A stretch of DNA of 64,000 nt. It comes from an uncultured bacterium (GTDB taxonomy: Bacteria; Fidelibacterota; Marinisomatia; Marinisomatales; UBA1611). Both the position numbers and the translations under genes were made by a program. Within the stretch, counting starts at the first letter, position 1, and the number at the start of each line of letters is the position of its first letter. Positions 34,904-43,562 of this stretch are shown here, piece after piece. The notes beneath the pieces were generated by a model that was not told the DNA's origin, ran no database searches, and was given only the letters and a program-made list of their open reading frames with translations. The stretch spans positions 20,628 through 84,627 of the forward strand of contig CAJQGZ010000019.1 in assembly GCA_905478065.1 (NCBI GenBank), written 5' to 3'.

Positions 34904-36049
34904 TTGAAAAAAATATCAATACTTGGCTCTACCGGTTCAATTGGCGTAAATGCATTGAACGTAATTAGAAAAATTCCAGAAAAATTCCAAGTGGTGCATC
35001 TCACAGGAAATATGAACACAGAAAGGATGATTGCTCAGGGTAAAGAATTTCTTCCCGCTTCAATAACTATGGTAGACATTCAAGCTGCTGAGATAGTTGA
35101 AAAAGCGTTAAAAGGATTAAGCATAGAAATTTATTCTGGAAGAGAGGAGTTATTAGATTTAGCCGGGGATAAGAATGTTGACCTTCTATTGAATGCATTA
35201 GTCGGAGCATCAGGAATGGAGCCTACATTGAAAGCATTAGAAAATGGTGTTGATGTCGCTCTTTCAAACAAAGAAAGCTTGGTCGTCGCTGGTGACATCA
35301 TTTATAGTGCTATGAAAAAATCTGGAGCGAATTTATTTCCAGTAGATAGTGAGCATTCTGCCATATGGCAGTGCTTATTTGGGGAAGCTAAAGAAGATAT
35401 TGAAAAAATAATTCTAACTGGAAGTGGTGGGCCTTTTAGAACTCGGGCTATTGACAGTTTTTCAACAGTGACTAAGTCTGATGCTTTGAATCATCCTAAT
35501 TGGGAAATGGGTCAAAAAATAACAATTGATTCAGCTACAATGATGAACAAGGGTCTGGAGGTAATAGAAGCATATTGGTTATTTAATTTAGAGATATCTC
35601 AAATTGAAATTATAGTTCATCCTCAATCCATTATTCATTCTATGGTGCAATTTAAGGATGGCTCAATTAAAGCACAGTTAGGTGTTCCAGATATGAAAAT
35701 CCCCATACAATATGCTTTAACATACCCCAGGCACTTACCCTCAAAGTGGGAAAGATTAGATTTTAAAACAATTGGAGACTTAACTTTTGAAGCGCCAAAC
35801 TTTGAAAGATTTCCATGTATTAAATTAGCTTATGATGTTTTAGAAAAAATGGGAACATCTCCAGCCGTTTTGAATTTTGCTAATGATTATTGTGTCTACA
35901 GATTTTTAAGAGAAGAGATCAAATTTATAGATATACCTAAAATCATTGAATCGGCTCTAGGAAACCATACCTGGCTCAAAAATCCCAAATTAGAAGACAT
36001 TAAGAACTTAGATTATTGGACAAAAGATTTCGTAAACAACTTTGATTAA
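34904..36049 (+). CDS. dxr: 1-deoxy-D-xylulose 5-phosphate reductoisomerase
   Basis: Second enzyme of the non-mevalonate isoprenoid pathway, making MEP from DXP with NADPH. GSTGSIG near the N-terminus is the dinucleotide site. Metal and substrate residues lie in PVDSEHSAIWQ (about 148-158), TGSGGPFR, HPNWEMGQKITIDSATMMNKGLE-type blocks and VHPQSIIHSMV. The 381-residue length is normal. The start is TTG at 34904. With uppS at the head of the same row, both ends of the supply of undecaprenyl lipid are encoded in this cluster. Confidence 0.95.
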   Translation: MKKISILGSTGSIGVNALNVIRKIPEKFQVVHLTGNMNTERMIAQGKEFLPASITMVDIQAAEIVEKALKGLSIEIYSGREELLDLAGDKNVDLLLNALVGASGMEPTLKALENGVDVALSNKESLVVAGDIIYSAMKKSGANLFPVDSEHSAIWQCLFGEAKEDIEKIILTGSGGPFRTRAIDSFSTVTKSDALNHPNWEMGQKITIDSATMMNKGLEVIEAYWLFNLEISQIEIIVHPQSIIHSMVQFKDGSIKAQLGVPDMKIPIQYALTYPRHLPSKWERLDFKTIGDLTFEAPNFERFPCIKLAYDVLEKMGTSPAVLNFANDYCVYRFLREEIKFIDIPKIIESALGNHTWLKNPKLEDIKNLDYWTKDFVNNFD

Positions 36050-36093
36050 TTTGTAACAATTCAATTAGATTTATATATCAATAAACAATAATT

Positions 36094-37263
36094 ATGATAT
36101 TCATTTGGTCAACCGCTCTCGTTATTGGAATTCTTGTATTCGTACATGAGTTAGGTCATTATCTAGCTGCAAGATCAGTTGGTGTTAGAGTAGAAAAATT
36201 TTCTATTGGGTTTCCCCCAAGATTTTTCACTGTGACATCAGTAGATAACGGGTTTGACATAACATTTTTTTTCTTTCGCTTTTTTGAGGGTAGTTTAAAG
36301 TGGATGCCTATTTTTAATACAAAAATAGGGATTGAAAATCGAAAGGGTACAAATACTGAATACGTAGTTGCACTGATACCCTTAGGTGGGTATGTGAAAA
36401 TGGCTGGCTCTTTAGATGAAAGCTTTGATAATGAAGTAACTGGTTCCCCCGATGAGTTTTCTAGTAAGACAGTTCTCCAAAAAATATGGATTCTGAGTGC
36501 TGGCGTTATAATGAATATATTGACAGCATTTATAATTTTTACAGGTATTACCTTTTTTCAAGGAATTCCTGAAATAAATGAAGATCCATTCATTGGTTCG
36601 GTTTCTCCGAACAGTCCGGCGATGAAAGCAGGTTTAAAGGCTGGTGATGAGATTTTAAGTATCAATGGTGAAGAAGTATACAAGTGGATGGATCTAGTAA
36701 AAATTCTACAACCGATTCCAAATACTTTAGTAGATATTAAAGTTCAAAGAAATGGAATCCCTAGAATATTTTCTTTTGAGACTTATAAAATCCCATTGCC
36801 AACAAAAAATGGGATAGACACTGTCGGCGGAATAGGTATTGGACAGGATTATTCATATGTAACTACAAATTTTAGTGAATCTGTATCTGCAGGGTATATA
36901 AAAACCCTCCGAAGCTTTGGTCTTATTTCATTAACATTTAAAATGTTAGCTAGCGGTCAAGCAACGATAAAAGATCTTGGCGGTCCAATAATGATTGGAC
37001 AAATCGCTGGTGAAACAGCAAAGGCAGGTTGGATTCCACTTTTAAACTTCATGGCATTGATTAGTATAAATTTGGCATTTTTAAATATACTACCGGTACC
37101 AGGATTAGATGGTGGGCATATTTTCATCATACTCATTGAAACTATTATAAGAAAGCCACTTAGCATAAAATCTAGAATGGTGATTCAACAAGTGGGGATG
37201 GTGCTTTTATTAGGTCTTATGTTTACTGTTATGTTTAATGATGTTACGAGATTGTTTAACTAG
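36094..37263 (+). CDS. rseP: Site-2 metalloprotease RseP/RasP family
   Basis: Intramembrane zinc metalloprotease of 389 residues. The HELGH zinc site is in the first helix (His18, Glu19, His22). One PDZ domain lies in the middle (about residues 165-235), and the third zinc ligand is in LPVPGLDGGH in a C-terminal helix. Many proteobacterial RseP proteins have two PDZ domains; only one is evident here. It cleaves anti-sigma factors or signal-peptide remnants within the membrane. It follows dxr after a 44-nt gap, and its last 8 nt overlap the convergent DUF3108 gene. Confidence 0.93.
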   Translation: MIFIWSTALVIGILVFVHELGHYLAARSVGVRVEKFSIGFPPRFFTVTSVDNGFDITFFFFRFFEGSLKWMPIFNTKIGIENRKGTNTEYVVALIPLGGYVKMAGSLDESFDNEVTGSPDEFSSKTVLQKIWILSAGVIMNILTAFIIFTGITFFQGIPEINEDPFIGSVSPNSPAMKAGLKAGDEILSINGEEVYKWMDLVKILQPIPNTLVDIKVQRNGIPRIFSFETYKIPLPTKNGIDTVGGIGIGQDYSYVTTNFSESVSAGYIKTLRSFGLISLTFKMLASGQATIKDLGGPIMIGQIAGETAKAGWIPLLNFMALISINLAFLNILPVPGLDGGHIFIILIETIIRKPLSIKSRMVIQQVGMVLLLGLMFTVMFNDVTRLFN

Positions 37264-37948
37264 TTTTAGATAATTCGAGATTTAATGACCCAAACTTCAT
37301 TTTTAAAGTTATTAATAATGGGAGCTTTTCTTTTTCTGAAATCCACATAGTCATCTTGCCAGCATTTTTAAATGAGCTTCCATCCATCTTTTGAGGCCAT
37401 ATTTTATTAGCGAAATAGCTACCATAAGAAGTTTTTATCTTTTCCAGATTATCAACAAAAAACTGCAAAGGCATAATCTTTTTATTATCTACTATTTGAA
37501 GTTCATGGTTTTCTGCATAGTTTAAGTTTTTTGTTCTGAAATAATATATTAAAGAATATGGGTTGACGACTTTATCATTATAGTAAATAGTATCCTTTTT
37601 ATAAATAAACATTTTTTCATCATTTCTAAAGGAAGCCAAAGAGTTTTGCGTATATTTTCCTTGTCTTAGTTTTTTTTGTACTCTAATTGGTTCCCATGTA
37701 TTTAAATCTACATCGATAATAATCTTATCATTTATCGGGAAAATAAATTTAAGAGAAGGTTTTGATTTAACAATGAATTGAATTTTTAAGATATTTTTAT
37801 TGTCAGAATTTATATATCGTTTTGAACTCAAAGATGCATTTGCAATATTTACACCACCAAAAGAAGCAGTGTATTCTAAGACTTCATCCCATTGTTTATC
37901 TCCGAAGCATAGTGAGGACATAAGCATTATTAGAAACATTATTCTCAT
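37256..37948 (-). CDS. DUF3108 family exported protein
   Basis: Periplasmic protein of 230 residues with a signal peptide ending near LCFG. The beta-rich body matches DUF3108: a first strand segment LEYTASFGGVNIANASL, the central YNDKVVNPYSLIYYFRT, and the final strand region IWPQKM.. and SEKEKLPLLITLKMKFGSLNLEL. The fold is LolA/VioE-like in other members. The function is not established. It is the last gene of a three-gene minus-strand set (lpxL-tsaC-DUF3108) with ATGA overlaps, and it overlaps rseP by 8 nt at the 3' end. Confidence 0.75.
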   Translation of the reverse strand: MRIMFLIMLMSSLCFGDKQWDEVLEYTASFGGVNIANASLSSKRYINSDNKNILKIQFIVKSKPSLKFIFPINDKIIIDVDLNTWEPIRVQKKLRQGKYTQNSLASFRNDEKMFIYKKDTIYYNDKVVNPYSLIYYFRTKNLNYAENHELQIVDNKKIMPLQFFVDNLEKIKTSYGSYFANKIWPQKMDGSSFKNAGKMTMWISEKEKLPLLITLKMKFGSLNLELSKTS

Positions 37949-38517
37949 CTGATGTTTTTCAAGTTTCCTTTTTCATATTTATATATTTTTGAAGCAGTGT
38001 TCATAAGTGTTCCATCTTCAATGATTAAGTCTATTTCATTTTTAAAAGAATACAGAATTTCATCAACATTAGTTTTAGGTTTTTTCCCATTTCTGTTCAC
38101 ACTTGTAGTTGTAATGGGGACTTTACAGCAATTTGCTAGTGAAATACAAAAAGGGTGTTTTGAAAATCGTATTCCTAATGTATTGTTTGGTCCTAATATT
38201 TTATTTTCTACTATGTTTTTTTTTACAGGAAAAATAATAGTTGTTTGCGCTTTTAAATATTGTAGTGCGTTTTTTATTTCATTGTCAGGAAGTCTTAACC
38301 AATTAGATGCTTTTTCTTTACTTTCAATTATTACACTTATAGGACCTTGGCGATTTTTAATTAAGTTTAAATTATTAATCGCTTCCAAGTTTAGTGCATT
38401 TACCCCCAGACCATATATCGTATCAGTTGGGTAAACTAAAATCCCACCATTTAAAATTACTTCTCTTGCGGAATCTAACGCTTTTTCATTTTCCCAATTT
38501 AGTATTTTAGTTTTCAA
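37945..38517 (-). CDS. tsaC: L-threonylcarbamoyladenylate synthase (TsaC/YrdC family)
   Basis: Makes threonylcarbamoyl-AMP for the universal t6A37 tRNA modification. The YrdC-fold signature GGILVYPTDTIYGLG (about residues 24-38) and the later VPITTTSVNRNGKKP block (about 135-149) are intact. It is of short TsaC type (190 residues), lacking the Sua5 C-terminal domain. The start is a TTG at 38517, overlapping the lpxL stop by 4 nt (TTGA). It overlaps the DUF3108 gene by 4 nt. Confidence 0.92.
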   Translation of the reverse strand: MKTKILNWENEKALDSAREVILNGGILVYPTDTIYGLGVNALNLEAINNLNLIKNRQGPISVIIESKEKASNWLRLPDNEIKNALQYLKAQTTIIFPVKKNIVENKILGPNNTLGIRFSKHPFCISLANCCKVPITTTSVNRNGKKPKTNVDEILYSFKNEIDLIIEDGTLMNTASKIYKYEKGNLKNIR

Positions 38518-39371
38518 TTAGTCTCTTTTGTTTTCCAGCGTTTGTGGAACCAAAAATATTGTTCTGGATACTTTTTTACTAAGATTTCTAGTGCTGAAGT
38601 ATAGCTCTGAGTTATTGTTTTCACAGTATTTTCTTTTGGTTCAATAGCTGTAATTTTAATTTTATATTCATTAAAATGTGTCTGTAGACAAACTCCAAAT
38701 ATCATTGGTGCATTTGTCCTTTGATGAAATAAAGCTGCGCCCTTATGCGTTGAAGCTGGTTCATTAAAAAAATTAACAAATACTCCTTTTCGCTTTGCGT
38801 CTTGGTCACTAACTAATCCAAGAATCTCTTTTTGATGTAAAACATCATAAAGTATTTCAATATTTGTTTTTCTATAAACTTGTGAAATTCCGCTTAATTT
38901 ACGTTTTTCTTCAAAAAATTTATTTGCTCCTCTATTCTTTTGTTTTTGAGCGACTCCTCTAAGTGGATAATCATTTACCCCAAACCAATGCCCTAAAATT
39001 TCCCAAACACCAAAGTGTGCAGAAATTAATATTACACCCTTATCATTTTTTAAGGCATCATTTAAAATTTTTCTTCCATCAACTTTTATTTTAAGATAAT
39101 CCTGTTTTGGAGGGAAAGCCATAAATTGTATAAAATTATATGTAAAAAACTGGTAGCAATTTTTAAGGATTTGATCAACTTCAGCAGAAGATCTACTTGG
39201 AAAAGCTATTCGAATATTATTTAAAGCAGTGTCCTTGCGTTTAGGTATATAATTATAAAGTATACTAGCAATGTTTTGGCTTATTATATAACGGCTTTTG
39301 CTAGATAACGATTTTAATATATTACCAAAAGATTTTAATATATAATATGTTAGTTTATAATAAAGACTCAA
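38514..39371 (-). CDS. lpxL: Lysophospholipid/lipid A late acyltransferase (LpxL/HtrB family)
   Basis: Inner-membrane acyltransferase of 285 residues that adds a secondary acyl chain to the lipid A precursor. The family motif HX4E is present as HFGVWE (about residue 117), together with GLVSDQDA and the later MIFGVC strand. The start is TTG at 39371 with a GGGGAG ribosome-binding site a few bases upstream; this pairing decides the start. It is the first gene of its set, divergent from the NfeD gene across about 76 nt. It complements lpxA/C/D encoded about 5 kb away. Confidence 0.88.
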   Translation of the reverse strand: MSLYYKLTYYILKSFGNILKSLSSKSRYIISQNIASILYNYIPKRKDTALNNIRIAFPSRSSAEVDQILKNCYQFFTYNFIQFMAFPPKQDYLKIKVDGRKILNDALKNDKGVILISAHFGVWEILGHWFGVNDYPLRGVAQKQKNRGANKFFEEKRKLSGISQVYRKTNIEILYDVLHQKEILGLVSDQDAKRKGVFVNFFNEPASTHKGAALFHQRTNAPMIFGVCLQTHFNEYKIKITAIEPKENTVKTITQSYTSALEILVKKYPEQYFWFHKRWKTKETN

Positions 39372-39447
39372 AAACTCCCCTTTATATAATTTTTTTTAAA
39401 TGAATAGTGTTAGACTAGTTGTATGATTCACAGTGAAATTTAGCCAT

Positions 39448-40854
39448 ATGAAACAAATTTTTATTTATTTTTGCATTTTTTTTAACATTTCTCATGCTAA
39501 TAAAGTATATCATATTCCAATATCTGGGACCATTGATTTAGGATTACCTCCTTTTATACAACGTTCAATTGAAGAAGCAGAGAATGATAGTGCCTCAGCA
39601 ATTGTGTTTGAAATTAATACGTTTGGAGGAAGGGTCGATGCCGCTACTCAAATTAAGGATGCAATACTTGATTCAAAAGTTCCAACTATTGCCTTTATTA
39701 ATAAGAGAGCAATTTCTGCAGGTGCACTTATATCTTTATCTTGTGAGAGAATTTATATGACCGGTGGCGCAACTATTGGGGCCACAACTGCAGTGGATAT
39801 GCAAGGGAATAAAGCAAGTGAAAAAGTTATAAGCTATATGCGAGAAGAAATGGCTTCCACCGCTGAGAAGAGGGGAAGAAATATAATAATAGCAAGAGGT
39901 ATGGTTGACGAAGAACTAGAGTTTCCAAGTAAAGTGGTAAATGAATTTGTGAAGAGTGATAATGAAATTGATACGATTAAAACAAAAATTTATTATCTCT
40001 TGTTTAATAGCGATACGGTTATTGTAAATGATATAGAAGGAAGGAAGCAGGGTAATTTAATTACTTTAACAACAGAGCAATCTCTTAAGTACAATATAGC
40101 AGATGCTTCTGCTGATAATTTTAATGCTGTTTTGGACTCCTTAGGTCTTTCAACTTTAAGTGTCAAAAAAACTAAAGAAAATTGGTCTGAAAGTTTTGTT
40201 AGGTTCTTAACAAACCCAGTTGTGGCTTCACTACTTACAACATTTGGGTTTTTAGGTATTTTATTTGAACTACAAAGCCCAGGATGGGGTATCCCGGGTT
40301 CGATAGGATTAATATGTCTAATTCTTTCATTAAGCGCTTCATATATTGCAGAGTTGGCAACGATGAATGATTTATTAGTAATTTTATTGGGGATTTTATT
40401 TTTGTTGGTAGAAGCATTTATCTTACCAGGATTTGGAATTGCAGGGGTAGCAGGGATAGGATTTATACTGTGGGGTCTTTATTTACTTTTACTGCCCGAT
40501 ATACCAGTAGGAGAGGATATTTTGAACCAAGCTTCTAACGGTTTAATAATAGGCATTCTTGGAGGTATAGTTGGGTTATTCTTACTGTTTAGGGCGATGA
40601 CTAAAACAAAATTTTGGAGAGACTTAACTTCACCAGGGGTTCAAAAAAAAGAAGAAGGTTATGCAACTAGTTTCGGATGGGAAAAATTTATTGGGCAAGA
40701 AGCCAGGACTGAAACAGACCTACATCCATCGGGTTGGGTAGTTGTAAAAGATGAGCGATTTTTTGCTCTAAGTGAGGGTAATTTTATTAACAAAAATGAA
40801 ACTGTTATTATATTATCTGTAGATGGTAACAGGATAGTTGTTCGTAAAAAATAG
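39448..40854 (+). CDS. nfeD: NfeD family membrane-bound serine protease (ClpP-class)
   Basis: Long-form NfeD of about 468 residues. A signal peptide (about 1-18) precedes a ClpP-like protease domain with INTFGGRVDAA and the Ser-containing ISAGALISLSC. About four transmembrane helices follow (about 250-385), then a C-terminal OB-fold (FIGQEARTETDLHPSGWVVV). Long NfeD proteins partner with stomatin/flotillin proteins, and the flotillin-like gene lies 30 nt downstream. The ATG at 39448 is chosen because it starts directly at the signal peptide; a GTG at 39433 would add five residues. Divergent from lpxL. Confidence 0.92.
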   Translation: MKQIFIYFCIFFNISHANKVYHIPISGTIDLGLPPFIQRSIEEAENDSASAIVFEINTFGGRVDAATQIKDAILDSKVPTIAFINKRAISAGALISLSCERIYMTGGATIGATTAVDMQGNKASEKVISYMREEMASTAEKRGRNIIIARGMVDEELEFPSKVVNEFVKSDNEIDTIKTKIYYLLFNSDTVIVNDIEGRKQGNLITLTTEQSLKYNIADASADNFNAVLDSLGLSTLSVKKTKENWSESFVRFLTNPVVASLLTTFGFLGILFELQSPGWGIPGSIGLICLILSLSASYIAELATMNDLLVILLGILFLLVEAFILPGFGIAGVAGIGFILWGLYLLLLPDIPVGEDILNQASNGLIIGILGGIVGLFLLFRAMTKTKFWRDLTSPGVQKKEEGYATSFGWEKFIGQEARTETDLHPSGWVVVKDERFFALSEGNFINKNETVIILSVDGNRIVVRKK

Positions 40855-40884
40855 AGATTTAATAATTTTTAAAAGGAGTCAAAT

Positions 40885-41904
40885 ATGCCAGTAGTTCAAG
40901 GGACATTTTTAATTGTAATTGTATTATTTTTTGTCCTTTTCTTTTATTTTGTCCCGCTTGGGATGTGGGTGCAGGCGGTTGTGTCACTAGGCCTGGGTAG
41001 AATTAGAATCGTAGATTTAATTAGAATGCGACTTAGAAAAATATCACCTAGGCTAGTTGTTGATGGTGTAATTAACACTCACAAAGCTGGTTTAGACCAC
41101 ATCTCCACTGATATGCTTGAAACTCATTATCTTGCGGGGGGGAATGTAGAAAATATTGTTTCTGCTATGATAGCATCAGATAAAGCAAATATACAGTTAT
41201 CATTTGAAATTGCAACAGCTATTGATCTTGCGGGTAGAGATGTGAAAGCTGCTGTTGAAACGAGTGTCTACCCTAAAGTAATTAATGCCCCTGTCGATGG
41301 GTATTTAAGCGCAGTTGCAAAAGATGGAATAGAGCTGAAAGCAAGGGCCAGAGTAACTGTTCGAACGAATATACCTGGTCTTGTTGGTGGTGCTACTGAT
41401 GACACAATTATTGCTAGAGTAGGAGAAGGTATAGTTAGTGCTATTGGATCAGCGACTACATATTCAGATGTATTAGAGAATCCAGACAGCATATCTAAAT
41501 CAGTACTTAATAAGGGGTTGGATTCAGGTACCGCATTTGAAATATTATCTATTGATATTGCGGACTTAGATGTTGGTAAAAATATTGGCGCTTCACTTCA
41601 AGCAGATCAAGCAGAAGCCGATTTACGTGTTGCACAAGCAAAAGCAGAAACGCGACGTGCAATGGCAGTTGCAGAAGAACAAGAGATGCAAGCAAAAGTA
41701 CAAGAAATGAAGGCAAAAGTAGTAGCGGCGGAAGCAGAAGTTCCGAAAGCAATGTCTCAAGCATTTCGAGATGGGAACATAGGCGTTCTTGATTATTATA
41801 ATATGAATAATATTAAAGCCGATACTGGAATGAGAGATTCAATTGCTGATTCTTCGATTCACCCTAAAGACTCAAGAGATGATGTTGACTCTGAAGACAG
41901 ATAG
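40885..41904 (+). CDS. floA: Flotillin-like protein FloA
   Basis: Membrane-associated scaffold of 339 residues (FloA/UPF0365 type). An N-terminal hairpin membrane anchor (about residues 5-38) is followed by an SPFH-like domain with many Ala/Val and the [27 protein letters not shown] region. A Glu/Ala/Lys coiled-coil stretch (about 235-290) and a polar tail complete it. The Shine-Dalgarno AGGAG lies 7 nt before the ATG. FloA proteins organise membrane microdomains. The upstream NfeD protease and the downstream acidic gene form one set with it. Confidence 0.93.
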   Translation: MPVVQGTFLIVIVLFFVLFFYFVPLGMWVQAVVSLGLGRIRIVDLIRMRLRKISPRLVVDGVINTHKAGLDHISTDMLETHYLAGGNVENIVSAMIASDKANIQLSFEIATAIDLAGRDVKAAVETSVYPKVINAPVDGYLSAVAKDGIELKARARVTVRTNIPGLVGGATDDTIIARVGEGIVSAIGSATTYSDVLENPDSISKSVLNKGLDSGTAFEILSIDIADLDVGKNIGASLQADQAEADLRVAQAKAETRRAMAVAEEQEMQAKVQEMKAKVVAAEAEVPKAMSQAFRDGNIGVLDYYNMNNIKADTGMRDSIADSSIHPKDSRDDVDSEDR

Positions 41905-41931
41905 CTTTTCTTAGGATAGTGAGAAAATAGC

Positions 41932-42384
41932 ATGAGTAATTGGCTATTTTTAATGCTTTTGTATGCTTTTTTTGGGTGGTTCAAAAAAAAGCAAAGAGAT
42001 AAATCTGTAGAAAAATTAGAAGGCAATGACAGCCAAAAATCAAATAGTATTGTAGATTTTGGAGAGGGTATTTTAAATGCATTAATTGGTGATGAGAAAC
42101 CAGCACCAGAGTATAGTTCAATATCGAATCAAATTAAACCTGAAGAATATGACCAGCCATCCGAAGATTATTCTGACAATGAAGAGCAATCGAAAGAAGA
42201 AGATGTAAAAATTTCTACTGAACAACTACAAACTAAAAAGAATATTTGGTCGTCAACGATTAGAGTAAAAAAGTCACGTAGAAATAATGGGAATATATTA
42301 GCAGGCCTAATCGATTTAAATGATCCAGTAAAGACGGGAGTTATTTTCAAAGAAATCTTTGACAAGCCAAAGGCATTAAGGTGA
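41932..42384 (+). CDS. Small acidic membrane-anchored protein of unknown function
   Basis: No family was recognised. The 150-residue product begins with one hydrophobic helix (about residues 3-16, WLFLMLLYAFFGWF), then a Lys-rich juxtamembrane stretch. A long Glu/Asp/Ser/Gln-rich disordered segment follows (about 25-105), and a short basic-then-hydrophobic C-terminus ends in DPVKTGVIFKEIFDKPKALR. It follows floA by 27 nt and probably belongs to the same transcript. It could be an accessory of the NfeD-FloA membrane assembly. It runs against coaE with 14 nt between them. Confidence 0.6.
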   Translation: MSNWLFLMLLYAFFGWFKKKQRDKSVEKLEGNDSQKSNSIVDFGEGILNALIGDEKPAPEYSSISNQIKPEEYDQPSEDYSDNEEQSKEEDVKISTEQLQTKKNIWSSTIRVKKSRRNNGNILAGLIDLNDPVKTGVIFKEIFDKPKALR

Positions 42385-42398
42385 GATAGAAGATAGAA

Positions 42399-42992
42399 CT
42401 ATAATAAAGTATCAAATACTTTTTTTGCTTCTTTTTCTAAACTTTCCAAATTAGAATTATTTTGGATGATATAATCGGCCATATTTTCCTTGTCTTCTTC
42501 TGGCCACTGCAAGGAAACGCGCTTTAAAAAATCTTCTCTAGTAATGTTATTTCTTGACATTACTCTTTCTGTGCGGTGACTAATTAAAGAAGATACTACT
42601 ATAACGTAATCCATGTGTGTATCAGCTCCAGACTCATATATCAGAGCAGCATCAACAACAAAACAATTATGATTGTTTTCTATTTTAATTTTTTCAAAAG
42701 AATTATTAATTTTTTTAAAAACGTAAGGGTGAATTATGGCATTTAAAGTTTGTTGGTGAAACTCATCTTGGAAAGCAATCCTGGCTAGCTTTTGTCTGTT
42801 TATAGTTTGATTCGGGTCAATTACATCACTTCCAAATTCTTTGATTATTTCTTTTTGAGCTTCGAGGTTGTTATTTATAATATTCTTGGATTCTTTATCG
42901 GCATCAAAAATATATGCACCCCAAGACTGTAAGAAATTACTTACTTCACTTTTTCCTGAGCCAATGCCACCTGTTAAACCAATTTTCAACAT
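42399..42992 (-). CDS. coaE: Dephospho-CoA kinase
   Basis: Last enzyme of coenzyme A synthesis; it phosphorylates the ribose 3'-OH of dephospho-CoA. The P-loop GLTGGIGSGKS is at residues 5-15. FDADKESK follows, then RQKLARIAFQD and the IIHPYVF segment, the substrate-binding pattern of CoaE. Its 197 residues are normal. It is the last gene of the minus-strand nucleoside/nucleotide set and starts 1 nt after adk. ATG start. Confidence 0.94.
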   Translation of the reverse strand: MLKIGLTGGIGSGKSEVSNFLQSWGAYIFDADKESKNIINNNLEAQKEIIKEFGSDVIDPNQTINRQKLARIAFQDEFHQQTLNAIIHPYVFKKINNSFEKIKIENNHNCFVVDAALIYESGADTHMDYVIVVSSLISHRTERVMSRNNITREDFLKRVSLQWPEEDKENMADYIIQNNSNLESLEKEAKKVFDTLL

Positions 42993-42993
42993 T

Positions 42994-43560
42994 TCATTTT
43001 ATTACTTTAATTATTCTCTTGGTTATGTCTTCGATAGTTCCAAGTCCATTTACTTCTTTTAAAATTTTATTTTCACGATAATATTTTATTATCGGAGCAG
43101 TTTGGTTCCAATAAACATCTTGGCGTTTCGAAATTATTTCGATGGCATCATCGCTTCGGCCAGAATCCTTACTGCGTTTAATCAATCTCTTGATTAGTTC
43201 TTTTTTTTCAGCCGTTAAACTAATTGCTACATCAATGGATTGATTTAATCTTGATAATAATAAATGTAAATCTTTTACCTGTTGTACATTTCTAGGATAT
43301 CCATCTAAAATATATCCATCCTGACAAACAGAACTTTTAAGATAGTTTTCAATTATTTCGATTAAAATATTATCAGGGACAAATAAACCATTATCAATGT
43401 ACTCCTTGGATACTTTACCGATATCAGAATTCAAAGCGATTTCTTTTCTAAGTATTTCACCAGTTGAAAGATGAGGGACTTTTAAATGACTTTTTAAAAT
43501 TGTTGCTTGAGTTCCTTTTCCAACACCTGGTGGGCCCATAAATATTATCTTAAAAGACAT
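42994..43560 (-). CDS. adk: Adenylate kinase
   Basis: Converts AMP + ATP to 2 ADP. The P-loop GPPGVGKGTQ is at about residues 8-17. LSTGEILRKE (AMP site) and the DGYPRN motif are intact. The LID is of the short type without zinc Cys residues, and RQDVYWNQTAPIIKYY is the C-terminal block. Residue count is 188. The ATG at 43560 is chosen over an upstream in-frame start that would add 13 residues and reach into nupC. It lies 2 nt after nupC. Confidence 0.94.
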   Translation of the reverse strand: MSFKIIFMGPPGVGKGTQATILKSHLKVPHLSTGEILRKEIALNSDIGKVSKEYIDNGLFVPDNILIEIIENYLKSSVCQDGYILDGYPRNVQQVKDLHLLLSRLNQSIDVAISLTAEKKELIKRLIKRSKDSGRSDDAIEIISKRQDVYWNQTAPIIKYYRENKILKEVNGLGTIEDITKRIIKVIK

Positions 43561-43562
43561 TG

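Noticed and set aside
37952..38434. A 160-residue plus-strand ORF opposite tsaC
   Set aside because: It is antisense to a complete TsaC with intact motifs, and no ribosome-binding site or family pattern is evident.
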